Source: Paenibacillaceae bacterium ZCTH02-B3 (GTDB lineage: Bacteria; Bacillota; Bacilli; Paenibacillales; Paenibacillaceae). From it: 60,934 bases of DNA. The stretch spans positions 1 through 60,934 of the forward strand of contig LZRV01000107.1 of assembly GCA_002159065.1 (NCBI GenBank), given 5' to 3'. The notes under the pieces were generated by a model. The model saw only the letters and a list, made by a program, of their open reading frames with translations. It had not been told where the DNA came from and did no database searches. Positions 17,110 through 25,348 of this stretch are shown here, in pieces (the stretch's first letter is position 1; each line of letters begins with the position of its first letter). The translations under genes and the position numbers were made by a program.

Positions 17110-17835
17110 GTGGAGGATCAAACGACTCGTTCGAACGCCGAAAATGGCCCCATCGGAAACGGCCCGAAGGATGACGCCGAAGCGACGATCCGCAGTCTGA
17201 GGCGGCAGGTGCGGGCGCTGCGGCTGATCCTCACGGTTCTTGCCTTCATCGCGGCGATGGGTTCGACGATGCTGGCGAACAGCCTCGGGTTCATCCTGTG
17301 GTTCGCTGTACTTGGCGGGGTCGTGTTCCATTTCTATCGGAACATGTGGCTGGTGCTGCTTCTATCCTTTGTCCCGGTGTTTGTGTGGGGGATCGCGGAT
17401 CAGGCCGGCAACCCCGGGGAACTCGGGATCGCCGGCGTGCTGCCGGGTTCGCTGGCATTGGCCGGCATCCACACCGTGTTTGCCGTCGCCGGCATGGCGA
17501 TCGCCTGGCTGGACGGCTTCCGCAAGATTTCCCTCCGCGTGCTGTCCGCCGCGCTGGCCGTCGGCGTTCTCATTTTCTACGACGGGTTCAACGGCAACCC
17601 GGTCAGCAAATGGCTGGCGGAACAAACGGTGCGCTCCTACCTGGCGAAAACGTACCCCGATCGGGAACTGGTCATCCGGGACGGCGGCTACAATTTCAAA
17701 TTCTCTTCCTACGAGTTCCGGGTGGTGGCCGTCGGCACCCAAGGCGAGGACGGACAGCCCAAGGAATATTGGTTCCGGGTGCGCGGCGCGATCCCGAAAC
17801 TGGCCTACGACCCCATATCGGAACAGAATTCGTAA
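17110..17835 (+). CDS. Membrane protein with YfjL-like extracytoplasmic domain
   Basis: A 241-residue protein. After a hydrophilic N terminus of about 40 residues there are four or five membrane segments to about residue 155. A soluble C-terminal domain follows (AEQTVRSYLAKTYPDREL onward), which resembles the YfjL-like domain of Bacillus membrane proteins of unknown function. The GTG at 17110 follows AAGGGGGG. It stands alone between its own promoter and terminator. I do not recognise a function. Confidence 0.6.
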   Translation: MEDQTTRSNAENGPIGNGPKDDAEATIRSLRRQVRALRLILTVLAFIAAMGSTMLANSLGFILWFAVLGGVVFHFYRNMWLVLLLSFVPVFVWGIADQAGNPGELGIAGVLPGSLALAGIHTVFAVAGMAIAWLDGFRKISLRVLSAALAVGVLIFYDGFNGNPVSKWLAEQTVRSYLAKTYPDRELVIRDGGYNFKFSSYEFRVVAVGTQGEDGQPKEYWFRVRGAIPKLAYDPISEQNS

Positions 17836-17902
17836 TGAGCATGATCCCCCATTTTCGGGATGATGAAGAAGCTGCCGCCATGGAAACGGAAGTGGTCACA
17901 TG

Positions 17903-17940
17903 ACAAGGCAGGGGCGTTCAACCCCTGCCTTGTGCGTTTT
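17903..17940 (+). terminator. Strong rho-independent terminator
   Basis: ACAAGGCAGGGG (17903-17914) pairs perfectly with CCCCTGCCTTGT (17922-17933) across a seven-base loop, followed by GCGTTTT. It separates two convergent genes; the minus-strand side lacks a U run. Confidence 0.75.
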
Positions 17941-17957
17941 CCAGCCTGATATGCTTC

Positions 17958-19541
17958 TTATGCCTTCGCCTGCGCCGCCGCGTGGGCGCCGGCCCGCCGG
18001 CCGGAGAACACGCCGTCCGCCAGGGACAGTCCGCTGATGTAGCCGTTGGAGCAGATCCCCACCGCCGTGCGGCCCGCCGCGTACAGCCCGGGGATCGTCT
18101 CGCCGTTTTCCTTTTTCACCAGTCCGGTGTCTTCGTCGACCACGAGGCCGCCCAGCGTCAGTCCCGGCGTCGGGAACGCCGCGGAATTTTTCACCGAAAT
18201 ATCGATGGCATAAAACGGCCCCGTTTCGATCGGGCTGCACAGGTCTTCCGCCTTGTGGAAGGGATCGCCGTTTCCGGACTTGATGCCTTCGTTGTAGGCC
18301 CGGATGGTTTCCAGCATGGCGTCCGCCGGAACGTCGATCCTGCGCGCGAGCTCCTCCAGGGACCCCGCTTTCTTGTGCCCCAGGGTGAACAAATAGTAGA
18401 GCTGCAACCTCTGGAAGATCTGCGTCTGCGTTTTCAGCTGTTCCCTGGCTTTTTTCCACTGGTTCGAGTCGAGAATGAGGAAGCCCCGGGCGCCGTGTTC
18501 CGTCACCATGATGTGGGTGAAGGTGGCGCCGTACAGGTCCTCGTTGGCGATGCGGCGGCCGCTCGGCCCGATCGCCACGCCTTCGGTAAACGCCGTCGGC
18601 GGCGAAAGGAAGCGCCAGCCCGTCATGTGGTGCATATACCGGGTCATGCCGCCGGCCGACACCCCCAGCATGATGCCGGCCCCGTCGTCCCCGGCGGTGC
18701 CGAGGGGCGAGATGTCCCGGTAGCCGCCGGCATGCTCTTCCATCATGTTCGGATTGTAGACGAAACCCCCGGCCGACAGGATGACGCCGCCCGCGGCCCG
18801 GGCTTCCGCCTCCTGCGCGTGGGCCTGCCAGAGGCGTTCGGCCTGGGCGTCGAATTTGGCGCCGTATTTCGGGAACCAGTTGCCGAGCTTGCCGCTCCGC
18901 TGCACCAGCCTGCGGTGACGGGCCACGACCGAGGGGTCCCGCACCGTCCGGTAACGGACGCCGACCACGGCGCCGTTTTCCATGATGAGTTCATGTACCC
19001 GGCTCAGGGGACGAAGCTCCACGCCTTTCTCAAAGGCGGTGCACATGAGGCGCTTCATGAGCTCCTTGCCGGAATTCAGGCCCTTCGCCACCTGGCGGTG
19101 GCCCCGCGGCGCGGGTTCGGCGTGCTCGATATACGGCCAGGCCTTCTCGTTTCCGGAATAATAGAGGTAATGGGGATCGGTGGGGTAGGACGTTTTGAAA
19201 GGACAGACCGTTCCGCGGAATTCGGCTCCGTTGCCGATCAGCCACTCGATCATGGCCGGGCTCGTCTCGCAGAACCGCATGAGCGTCCGGTCGGAGACGA
19301 TGCCCTTCACTTCCTGCTTCAGGTAGTTGAACATGTTCTCCGGCGTGTCGCGGACACCGGCTTCCTTCTGGATGCGCGTGCCGCCCCCGGCGTAGACGAC
19401 GCCGCCCGACAGCGCGCTCGCTCCGCCGCCGTGGCTGCGGTCCAGCACCAGCACTTTGGCGCCCGCGTCCGCCGCCTCGATGGCGGCGCAGACTCCGGCG
19501 ATTCCGAAACCGACAATGATGACATCCGCTTTTTCCGTCAC
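17958..19541 (-). CDS. FAD-dependent dehydrogenase (fumarate reductase / 3-ketosteroid dehydrogenase type)
   Basis: A 527-residue flavoprotein. The N-terminal dinucleotide-binding motif is IIVGFGIAGVCAAIEAADAG, followed by LDRSHGGGASALSGG. The C terminus has the second FAD contact GLYAAGRTAVG. The fold is that of FAD_binding_2 enzymes such as 3-oxosteroid 1-dehydrogenase and soluble fumarate reductases. Substrate is uncertain. No haem motif or signal peptide is seen, so it is cytoplasmic. The start is a GTG at 19541 with only a weak purine-rich site. Confidence 0.82.
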   Translation of the reverse strand: MTEKADVIIVGFGIAGVCAAIEAADAGAKVLVLDRSHGGGASALSGGVVYAGGGTRIQKEAGVRDTPENMFNYLKQEVKGIVSDRTLMRFCETSPAMIEWLIGNGAEFRGTVCPFKTSYPTDPHYLYYSGNEKAWPYIEHAEPAPRGHRQVAKGLNSGKELMKRLMCTAFEKGVELRPLSRVHELIMENGAVVGVRYRTVRDPSVVARHRRLVQRSGKLGNWFPKYGAKFDAQAERLWQAHAQEAEARAAGGVILSAGGFVYNPNMMEEHAGGYRDISPLGTAGDDGAGIMLGVSAGGMTRYMHHMTGWRFLSPPTAFTEGVAIGPSGRRIANEDLYGATFTHIMVTEHGARGFLILDSNQWKKAREQLKTQTQIFQRLQLYYLFTLGHKKAGSLEELARRIDVPADAMLETIRAYNEGIKSGNGDPFHKAEDLCSPIETGPFYAIDISVKNSAAFPTPGLTLGGLVVDEDTGLVKKENGETIPGLYAAGRTAVGICSNGYISGLSLADGVFSGRRAGAHAAAQAKA

Positions 19542-19596
19542 GACACAACCCTGCCTTTCCCAAGATGTCGTTTGATGTATGCGCTTTCATAAATCT

Positions 19597-19625
19597 ATTC
19601 TATCACAGGACTTCGGTCTCGTCAC
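19597..19625 (-). promoter_or_regulatory. Candidate promoter of the FAD dehydrogenase
   Basis: Minus strand: GTGACG, 17-base spacer, then TAGAAT with a TG one base before it (extended -10). Confidence 0.45.
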
Positions 19626-19646
19626 GCCGCAGAAACCGGATGATGA

Positions 19647-19655
19647 TGATATAAT
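19647..19655 (+). promoter_or_regulatory. Extended -10 promoter of the diguanylate cyclase
   Basis: TGA followed by TATAAT (19650-19655), a perfect extended -10; no clear -35 is seen. It is 51 bases upstream of the start codon. Confidence 0.55.
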
Positions 19656-19705
19656 TAAGGTTGTGGTTTCGCATTCCAGTACCGGACATCCCAGGGGTCG
19701 ACACC

Positions 19706-21277
19706 ATGAGTTCTCCGCTGACAGCCTACATCGCCCTCACAAGCCTGTCTGGCGCCATCAACCTGCTTCTTTTCCTGTACGTGTTTCCGAAACGGAAAAG
19801 CTACGGAAGCATCTCGACGTTCTTCCTGCTGGGCGTGGCGGCCAAGATCATCTACTGCTTCGGCTACGCGTTCAATCTGGCGGCGTCTGCCACACTGGCC
19901 GAGATGCGTTTCTGGAACATCGTGCAGTACTTTGGCATTTTGTTCGCTCCGCCCTTCGGGCTGCTGTTCGTTCTGCAATATCTGGGGTTCCGGGTCACGC
20001 GGCGGGAAATCGCCGGCCTGCTGGCGATCTCCGTCGCCATTCTGCTCAGCAACATGACCAACGACTGGCACCATCTGCATTACAGGACATACCGGGTCCA
20101 TGAAACGCTCGGAGCCCCGTTTTTCCACATCGAGATCGGACCCACTTACATCATCATGATTTGGTACCTGTATCTCTGCATGCTGGGCAGCATCGTGCTG
20201 GTCCTTTCGCGCTGGCGGCATGCGGTTCCGCGGGTCCGCCGTCATTTGCTTGCGCTCGCGTTCGCGAATCTGATCCCGATGACGACCAACATCCTGTACC
20301 TGAGCGGCGTCACGCCGGAGGGAATCGATCCCGTGCCGATGGTGGTCGGCTTATCGTCCGTGCTCATCATGTGGGCGATCGAATCGTCCCGGATGCTCAC
20401 CGTCTTTCCGGTGGCGATGGACGCCGTTTTTTACAGCATCGGAGACGGCGTTGTCGTGCTGGACAGGTCGGGCCGGCTGGTGGAATTCAACGAAAGCTGC
20501 CGGCGCATGTTCGGCGGACTGGACCGGTCGATGATCGGACAACCGATGGAGAGGGTCTGGTCCGCGATGTTCGGCCCGCGGCCGCCCGCGCCGGATTTGG
20601 GAGCGGGTGCGCAGCAGCTGGAGGTGCCGACGGGGGAAGGCGGCGGACGCACCTATCTCGTGCGGATCTCGCCGCTGAAGAAGCACCGGAAAACCGCCTC
20701 GTCGGGAACGGTCATGATCATCTCCGACATCACGGAAACGAAGCGCATGCAGCGGCAGCTGGAGCGGCACGCGTATTACGACGACCTCACCGGCATCTAC
20801 AACCGCAGGGCGTTCCTCGAGTATTGTGAAGCGGAATTCGAGAAGGCGAGGGAAGCGTCGGGCCCGTTTACGGTCATCCTGTTTGACATCGACTATTTCA
20901 AGCGGATCAACGACACCCACGGCCACCAGACGGGCGACCGGGTGCTCGTGCACGTGGCCGGCATCACCCGGCGCTGCCTCGGGGAGGACATGCTGCTGGC
21001 GCGGTACGGCGGGGAGGAATTCGTGCTGGCCCTGCCGGGCAAGGGGGTTTCGGACGGGAAAGCATTCGCCGAAACGCTGCGCCGGCAAATCGAGTCCCAG
21101 CCGCTTGTGGTGAACGGTCAGGAGGTGGCCATCACGTCCAGTTTCGGGATCGCCGGCGCTTCATGGCAACCGGGCGAGTCCCTGCAGCATGTGCTGCACT
21201 GCGCCGACAAGGCGCTTTATGAAGCGAAACGCGGCGGCCGCAACCAGGTCAGCGTGCACGACAACCCCCGGGAATGA
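19706..21277 (+). CDS. Membrane-bound diguanylate cyclase (7TM, PAS, GGDEF)
   Basis: A 523-residue protein. About seven membrane helices fill residues 5-225 (histidine-kinase-type N-terminal 7TM domain). A PAS-like domain follows, beginning near MDAVFYSIGDGVVVLDRSG, then a GGDEF domain with YDDLTGIYNRRAF and the active-site loop YGGEEFVLAL. The intact GGEEF motif predicts synthesis of cyclic di-GMP from two GTP. No EAL domain is present. The ATG at 19706 is preceded by AGGGG; the frame is open further up but without better signals. Confidence 0.88.
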   Translation: MSSPLTAYIALTSLSGAINLLLFLYVFPKRKSYGSISTFFLLGVAAKIIYCFGYAFNLAASATLAEMRFWNIVQYFGILFAPPFGLLFVLQYLGFRVTRREIAGLLAISVAILLSNMTNDWHHLHYRTYRVHETLGAPFFHIEIGPTYIIMIWYLYLCMLGSIVLVLSRWRHAVPRVRRHLLALAFANLIPMTTNILYLSGVTPEGIDPVPMVVGLSSVLIMWAIESSRMLTVFPVAMDAVFYSIGDGVVVLDRSGRLVEFNESCRRMFGGLDRSMIGQPMERVWSAMFGPRPPAPDLGAGAQQLEVPTGEGGGRTYLVRISPLKKHRKTASSGTVMIISDITETKRMQRQLERHAYYDDLTGIYNRRAFLEYCEAEFEKAREASGPFTVILFDIDYFKRINDTHGHQTGDRVLVHVAGITRRCLGEDMLLARYGGEEFVLALPGKGVSDGKAFAETLRRQIESQPLVVNGQEVAITSSFGIAGASWQPGESLQHVLHCADKALYEAKRGGRNQVSVHDNPRE

Positions 21278-21280
21278 GAA

Positions 21281-21311
21281 GGCGGGCCCTATTTCCGGCC
21301 CGCCATTTTTT
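21281..21311 (+). terminator. Rho-independent terminator of the diguanylate cyclase
   Basis: GGCGGGCC (21281-21288) pairs with GGCCCGCC (21297-21304), followed by ATTTTTT. It overlaps the last codons of the convergent deaminase gene. Confidence 0.7.
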
Positions 21312-21780
21312 CGTAATATCGCCGATGCAGTTCGCGCACTTCTTCCGCAAACTCCGGCGCCGGACCGTCGACGATGGCGTCGCGGATGATTTCCTGAATC
21401 GGAATCGGGCGAACGCGCGGCAGCTCGACGCCCATCTCGCGCCGCCACTCGGTCAGCTGCGCCGAAGACACCGCGTACACGATGCGTCCCAGGCCCACAT
21501 GGCCGTGCGCCGCCGCGCACATCGGGCAATGCTCGCCGGAAGTGTACACCGTCGCCAGTCTGCGCTCTTCCGGGGAAAGGTGATTTGCCGCCCAGCGCGC
21601 AATTTCGAATTCCGGATGCCGGGTGTTGTCGCCGCCGGACACGCGGTTGTGGTCTTCAAACAGCACCCGGCCGTCTTCCGACACCAACACCGAGCCGAAC
21701 GGCTGGTCGCCGGACTCCAGAGCCTTTCTTGCCAATTCGACGCACCGCCGCAGATATTCGAGATCCTGTTCCGAAATCAT
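21289..21780 (-). CDS. Nucleoside/cytidine deaminase-family protein
   Basis: A 163-residue zinc deaminase. The metal site reads HPEFE (the family norm is HAE; a proline replaces alanine) and GEHCPMCAAAH, giving the PCxxC-like cysteine pair. The length fits guanine- or tRNA-adenosine-type deaminases of the CDA superfamily, but no subtype signature is clear. The ATG at 21780 is preferred over that at 21786, because GAGGGGGG ends directly at the upper one. It is convergent with the diguanylate cyclase and shares sequence with its terminator. Confidence 0.78.
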   Translation of the reverse strand: MISEQDLEYLRRCVELARKALESGDQPFGSVLVSEDGRVLFEDHNRVSGGDNTRHPEFEIARWAANHLSPEERRLATVYTSGEHCPMCAAAHGHVGLGRIVYAVSSAQLTEWRREMGVELPRVRPIPIQEIIRDAIVDGPAPEFAEEVRELHRRYYEKMAGRK

Positions 21781-21859
21781 GGCCATCCCCCCTCTTTACA
21801 GATTAACATGAAAAACGAGAATTGTGGGCGGGAAGTGACGGCATGCTCGGAGGGACGAT

Positions 21860-22054
21860 ATGCGCGGCCGCCGGGCGGCGTCAGTCGAAACCGGGCTCGG
21901 CAGCGACTTCCCGGCATTCCATCCGGCGCGCGGCGTGCCGTTCATGGGCTTCGTTCCCTGCTTTGAGGCATGCGGATTCGTGAAGGACGGCACGGCGGGA
22001 AGCCGCCGGCACGTCATGCGGCTGAAACGGGACGGGACGGAGGAAGGCCCATGA
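21860..22054 (+). pseudogene. C-terminal remnant of a GNAT acetyltransferase
   Basis: The open frame ends with GFVPCFEACGFVKD and RRHVMRLKRDG. This is the usual last strand pair of GNAT proteins (F-E-x-x-G-F ... VMRL). The acetyl-CoA-binding part is absent, and the first 30 residues are not recognisable. It is most likely the decayed tail of a deleted gene. Confidence 0.4.
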
Positions 22055-22131
22055 ACCGGATCGGAAGAAGGAACCCGCCGGCGCGGCCACGATCGTCTGC
22101 CTGGCGTCAAGAGCCTGCCGCAGGCGGGTTT

Positions 22132-22367
22132 TCAGCCGTTGTTTCTCTTCTTGATCGTCAATTGATGATTTTGCATGAAATGGTGGAGTTCTTCGCCGCC
22201 GGGAACTTCCTTTTGGCAGGTATTGCAATAGGGTACTACATCAAGGTTTGATTTTATTTTTTCAAACATTTCTTCCAGATTTCCGCCGGTGATCTGGTCC
22301 AACTCGCGGTCCTCCAGCCGGCGGGCTTCCGATTCGGATTGATGGGGATTTTCTTTTCTTTGTCCAT
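22132..22367 (-). pseudogene. Frameshifted double-glycine-leader peptide gene
   Basis: A good start (ATG at 22367 with AGGGAGG, 22376-22382, eight bases upstream) begins MDKEKKIPIN. About ten codons later the reading must shift by one base near 22335-22340. The next frame then gives EARRLEDRELDQITGG, a textbook leader of the double-glycine (ComC/bacteriocin) type, and a 49-residue core running to a stop at 22132. The core holds C-x2-C and, ten residues on, HHxxxxH (LHHFMQNH), like a small zinc finger. No peptidase-transporter or modification gene is nearby. A sequencing error or real inactivation could explain the shift. Confidence 0.6.
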
Positions 22368-22400
22368 TCCGGGTTCCTCCCTTAACCTTATTGCGCTTTC

Positions 22401-22428
22401 ATCATATCATGCCAGTTGTAAATTCAAA
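22401..22428 (-). promoter_or_regulatory. Candidate promoter of the leader-peptide gene
   Basis: Minus strand: TTTGAA, 16-base spacer, TATGAT preceded by TGA (extended -10). It lies 34 bases before the start codon. Confidence 0.4.
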
Positions 22429-22650
22429 TTAAGGAAAATTAAAGAACGCTTAAAATTTTAATCGACTTTATTCTCCGATTGGGCGTCCAACCATCTGCAG
22501 CGTCGCGTCCGACGGTTGATCAGCGGGATAACTTCAAAACCGGCCCCAAAAGTGTTAACAACTGTTTGATCGGTTTGTCATCTGAAAAGCTCTTCATGAT
22601 ACAAGTGCCGAACCGGAACGGAATCGGACCGCAAAAAAATTTCGTTCTCC

Positions 22651-22679
22651 TGTAGCAAAATCGCGTCCCGGCACGTCTA
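22651..22679 (+). promoter_or_regulatory. Probable autoregulated ECF-sigma promoter
   Basis: TGTAGC (22651-22656), a 17-base spacer, then CGTCTA (22674-22679). This fits the TGwAAC / CGTCTA pattern of Bacillales ECF sigma factors. It sits directly before the sigma gene, so the sigma factor probably drives its own operon. Confidence 0.6.
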
Positions 22680-22701
22680 TAAGGGCGACGGGGGTGGTGA
22701 A

Positions 22702-23274
22702 ATGGAACGGCCGGCCGGCCAAGTCGACCGGAACGACAGGGTCGACTATCCCGCGGACCCCTCCGCCGCGCTCGAAATCATGATGGAACGCCACGGCAAC
22801 GACGTGCTGCGGACCGCTTTTTTCTATCTGGGCGACCGGCATCTTGCCGAAGACGTCAGCCAGGAGGTCTTTCTGCGCGCCTACCGGCACTGGACGTCGT
22901 TTCGGGGGGACGGCAGCGTCAAGGCGTGGCTGGCAAAAATCACGGTGCACCTGTGCCGCGATCGGCTGAGGCTGAAGAGCGCCTCCGAGGTCCCCGCCGA
23001 TCCCGCCCTGCTGAGGCAAGACGCCGGCCGCGCCGCCGGGCGCGGCGCCGAGGAAGAAGCGATGCGCCGTCTCGGCCGGGCCGGGCTGCTCCGGCATCTC
23101 GCGGCACTTCCGCCCCATTACCATGAAGCGTTGTATCTCTACTATTATCTGGATCTCAGCACGAAGGAAATCGCGGAAGCCACCGGCGCCCCGGAAGGAA
23201 CGGTGCGGGGCCGGCTGAGCCGGGCGCGGGAACTCCTGGCGGAACGCCTGCAAAGGGAGGAACGGACCTCATGA
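22702..23274 (+). CDS. ECF-subfamily RNA polymerase sigma factor
   Basis: A 190-residue sigma-70 factor with region 2 (LRTAFFYLGDRHLAEDVSQE) and region 4 (STKEIAEATGAPEGTVRGRL) and no regions 1 or 3, the ECF design. It is the first of three genes with a downstream anti-sigma factor (ATGA overlap) and a secreted protein. GGGGTGGTG precedes the ATG at 22702. Which signal it answers is not known. Confidence 0.88.
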   Translation: MERPAGQVDRNDRVDYPADPSAALEIMMERHGNDVLRTAFFYLGDRHLAEDVSQEVFLRAYRHWTSFRGDGSVKAWLAKITVHLCRDRLRLKSASEVPADPALLRQDAGRAAGRGAEEEAMRRLGRAGLLRHLAALPPHYHEALYLYYYLDLSTKEIAEATGAPEGTVRGRLSRARELLAERLQREERTS

Positions 23275-24173
23275 CGCGATCGGACCGGGAGCTTGCCCGA
23301 AGATTCAAGGAAGAAGCGGATGAGTTCTGGTTTCGGGACGTTCGGTTTGACGATGCGTTGAAGCAAAAGGTGCGGGACCGGATCGGGAAAGAACGCGCGG
23401 CGGGCGCAAGGAGCATGCGGGTCCGGAAAACGGCGCTGGGGGCGCTGGCGTTGGCGTCCGCGGCGGCGCTCCTGCTCGTCATCGTTCCGCAGGTGTCTCC
23501 CGACCGGCAGCCCGCATCGACCGTCATCCTGTCCGGCGCGGGCGGGCCGGGACCGTCGCCCGCCGGAGGGGCCGGCGACGTCCTCGTCATGGAAGGCGCG
23601 ACGACGCCCGCGCCTTTCGCCGGGGGGATGCCTTCCGAAGGGCCCGCCGTGCGGGAAGGCGTGTCGTGGACGCCGCTGTCCGCGGAAGAGGCGGCGGAAG
23701 CCTTCGGGCCCGGTCTCGCGATGCCCGGCTGGCTGCCGGACGGGTTCTCGCTCAGGCAAATCGGAGCCTTCGGCGAACGGGAAGGCGAAGTCTTCGCCGT
23801 CACGCTGATGTACATGTCGGAAGACAGGACGTTTTGGCTGACGCTGCGGAAGGCCGGGCGGCCGGAATTTTTCCCCGCCTGGCAAACGGTGGATATCAAT
23901 GGCGCCGTCGGGTATCTGAACGCCGCCCCGCCGGCGGGAGGGATGCCGGCGCCGGCGGAAGCCGGAACGGACGGCGCCCCGCCCGGAGCGCCGCCCACAG
24001 AGGCGCAAGGCACGGTCCCGGCAAGCGCGCCGGAAGCGCCGGCGGCGCCCTGGCCGGCCGCCGAACTGCACTGGTTCGCGGGCGGCGTCCAATATGAGCT
24101 GCAAGGCGCGATCACCGGAGAAGAAGCGGTGAAGATCGCCCGTTCGATCCCGTTGGCAACGGAGGAAAATTGA
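23271..24173 (+). CDS. Transmembrane anti-sigma factor-like protein with DUF4367-type domain
   Basis: A 300-residue protein starting inside the sigma gene's stop (ATGA). A charged cytoplasmic part (about 1-50) is followed by one membrane segment (about 52-72, LGALALASAAALLLVIVP). The extracytoplasmic part has two Pro/Ala/Gly-rich linkers flanking a folded region (MPGWLPDGFSLRQIG onward), like the DUF4367 domain of anti-sigma partners. No zinc HxxxCxxC motif is seen, so it is not a ZAS protein. The partner role is inferred from coupling and topology. Confidence 0.7.
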   Translation: MTRSDRELARRFKEEADEFWFRDVRFDDALKQKVRDRIGKERAAGARSMRVRKTALGALALASAAALLLVIVPQVSPDRQPASTVILSGAGGPGPSPAGGAGDVLVMEGATTPAPFAGGMPSEGPAVREGVSWTPLSAEEAAEAFGPGLAMPGWLPDGFSLRQIGAFGEREGEVFAVTLMYMSEDRTFWLTLRKAGRPEFFPAWQTVDINGAVGYLNAAPPAGGMPAPAEAGTDGAPPGAPPTEAQGTVPASAPEAPAAPWPAAELHWFAGGVQYELQGAITGEEAVKIARSIPLATEEN

Positions 24174-24200
24174 ATCGAAAGCTGCAGGGAGGTCATCGAC

Positions 24201-25058
24201 ATGAGGAACCATCGTTGGATCAAATCCGTCGGCGCGCTGCTGATCGCGGGGTGCGTCACCGCCTTCGGAACCGCCGCCGCCATGGCCGCGCCGGACGAAA
24301 GCGCAAGCGTAAGCCGCGGACAGGGCTACGGCGTGACGGTGGTGGACCGCGCCGAACCCGTCACCGGGTCCGTCCCGGGCATCGATCCCGCCGTGCTCGC
24401 CAAGCAGCGGGAAATCGACGCCTACGTGTTCGGAACGGAAGGCAGTAAAGAGCTGGCCGGGCGCGGATTCAAGGCGACGCACACCGCGCCGTCGGGCGAC
24501 CGCGTCGAGATCGGCATCCTGCCCTACGAGGAAAGCCATGCGGAGTTTCTGTACGAAAAATTCGGCCGCGATCAGATCGTGGTGGTGGAAGGCTTTGAAG
24601 CGGTGGCGATGGAGGGGCCGATGACCATCCTTCCCGCGCCGGCGCCGGGGGCGCAGGGAGGCGCCGAACCGGCCTACCCCGGCGGAACGGCTCCGTCGGC
24701 CGGAGGAGGGGCGTCCGGTTCCGGCGGCGCGGCTGCGCCGGGCGCAGTCCCTGCCTTGCCCGAACCCGTCGCGCCCGGCGACGGCGGCAACCAGGCGGGT
24801 CCGATCGCCGATCCGGACCGGCCGGTGAGCGCCGTTCCCGGCGGCCCGGCCGTCGATTTGCCGGCGTTTTCCGAACCCGGCGCCGGCGATGCGGCGGGGG
24901 CGGCGGAGGCCGTGCCGCTCTCCGCTGAGCCCATCGCCAAGGTCTCGTCGCCGTGGACGTCGCCGTACCTTTACGCGGCGATTGCGGCCGCGGCGCTGGT
25001 GCTGGCTCTCGCCTTGCTTGCGGCGCGGCGCAAGCGCCTCGCGGCGAAAAGCGAATAA
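24201..25058 (+). CDS. Secreted, C-terminally anchored protein of unknown function
   Basis: A 285-residue protein with a signal peptide ending at about AMAAP (residues 28-30) and a folded N-terminal region. A long Pro/Gly/Ala-rich stretch (about 145-245) is followed by a final membrane helix (about 258-278) and the basic tail RRKRLAAKSE. The layout is that of a cell-surface protein with a wall-spanning spacer. It is third in the ECF operon, 27 bases after the anti-sigma gene, with GGGAGG before the ATG, so it probably belongs to the same signalling unit. I do not recognise a family. Confidence 0.6.
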   Translation: MRNHRWIKSVGALLIAGCVTAFGTAAAMAAPDESASVSRGQGYGVTVVDRAEPVTGSVPGIDPAVLAKQREIDAYVFGTEGSKELAGRGFKATHTAPSGDRVEIGILPYEESHAEFLYEKFGRDQIVVVEGFEAVAMEGPMTILPAPAPGAQGGAEPAYPGGTAPSAGGGASGSGGAAAPGAVPALPEPVAPGDGGNQAGPIADPDRPVSAVPGGPAVDLPAFSEPGAGDAAGAAEAVPLSAEPIAKVSSPWTSPYLYAAIAAAALVLALALLAARRKRLAAKSE

Positions 25059-25066
25059 AAGAACGG

Positions 25067-25091
25067 GCGCCGGTCCTTTGCGGGCCGGCGC
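25067..25091 (+). terminator. Hairpin terminator of the ECF operon
   Basis: GCGCCGGTCC (25067-25076) pairs with GGGCCGGCGC (25082-25091), one wobble, five-base loop. The U run is weak (TTCC), so efficiency is uncertain. Confidence 0.5.
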
Positions 25092-25123
25092 TTCCGGTAT
25101 AAAAATACGAAAGCGCAATTATT

Positions 25124-25135
25124 GCCAATATTGGC
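25124..25135. promoter_or_regulatory. 12-bp perfect palindrome upstream of the FadF-like gene
   Basis: GCCAATATTGGC is its own reverse complement. It lies in the 257-base gap between the ECF operon and the reductase gene and could be an operator. No partner regulator is encoded nearby. Confidence 0.25.
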
Positions 25136-25348
25136 GGCATGGAATTAGCCATACATTTATTGCGGGTTGCGGCAAAGGCTCCGGTGTGTCATTTTTAACA
25201 ATGAACCGTCCGGTTCCCGCTGGCTGACGTTTTTGTAAAACGCATTCATGAACCCTGGGCACGGAATTCCGGGCTTCGGACCGCCCGCTTCCGGCCGCGG
25301 GCTCCGGATGTTCCGTTTCCCCGGGGGCGTCAAAGGAGTGCGGCCATC

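Noticed and set aside
17982-19592. 536-codon open frame on the plus strand
   Set aside because: Complement of the FAD dehydrogenase; no recognisable product.
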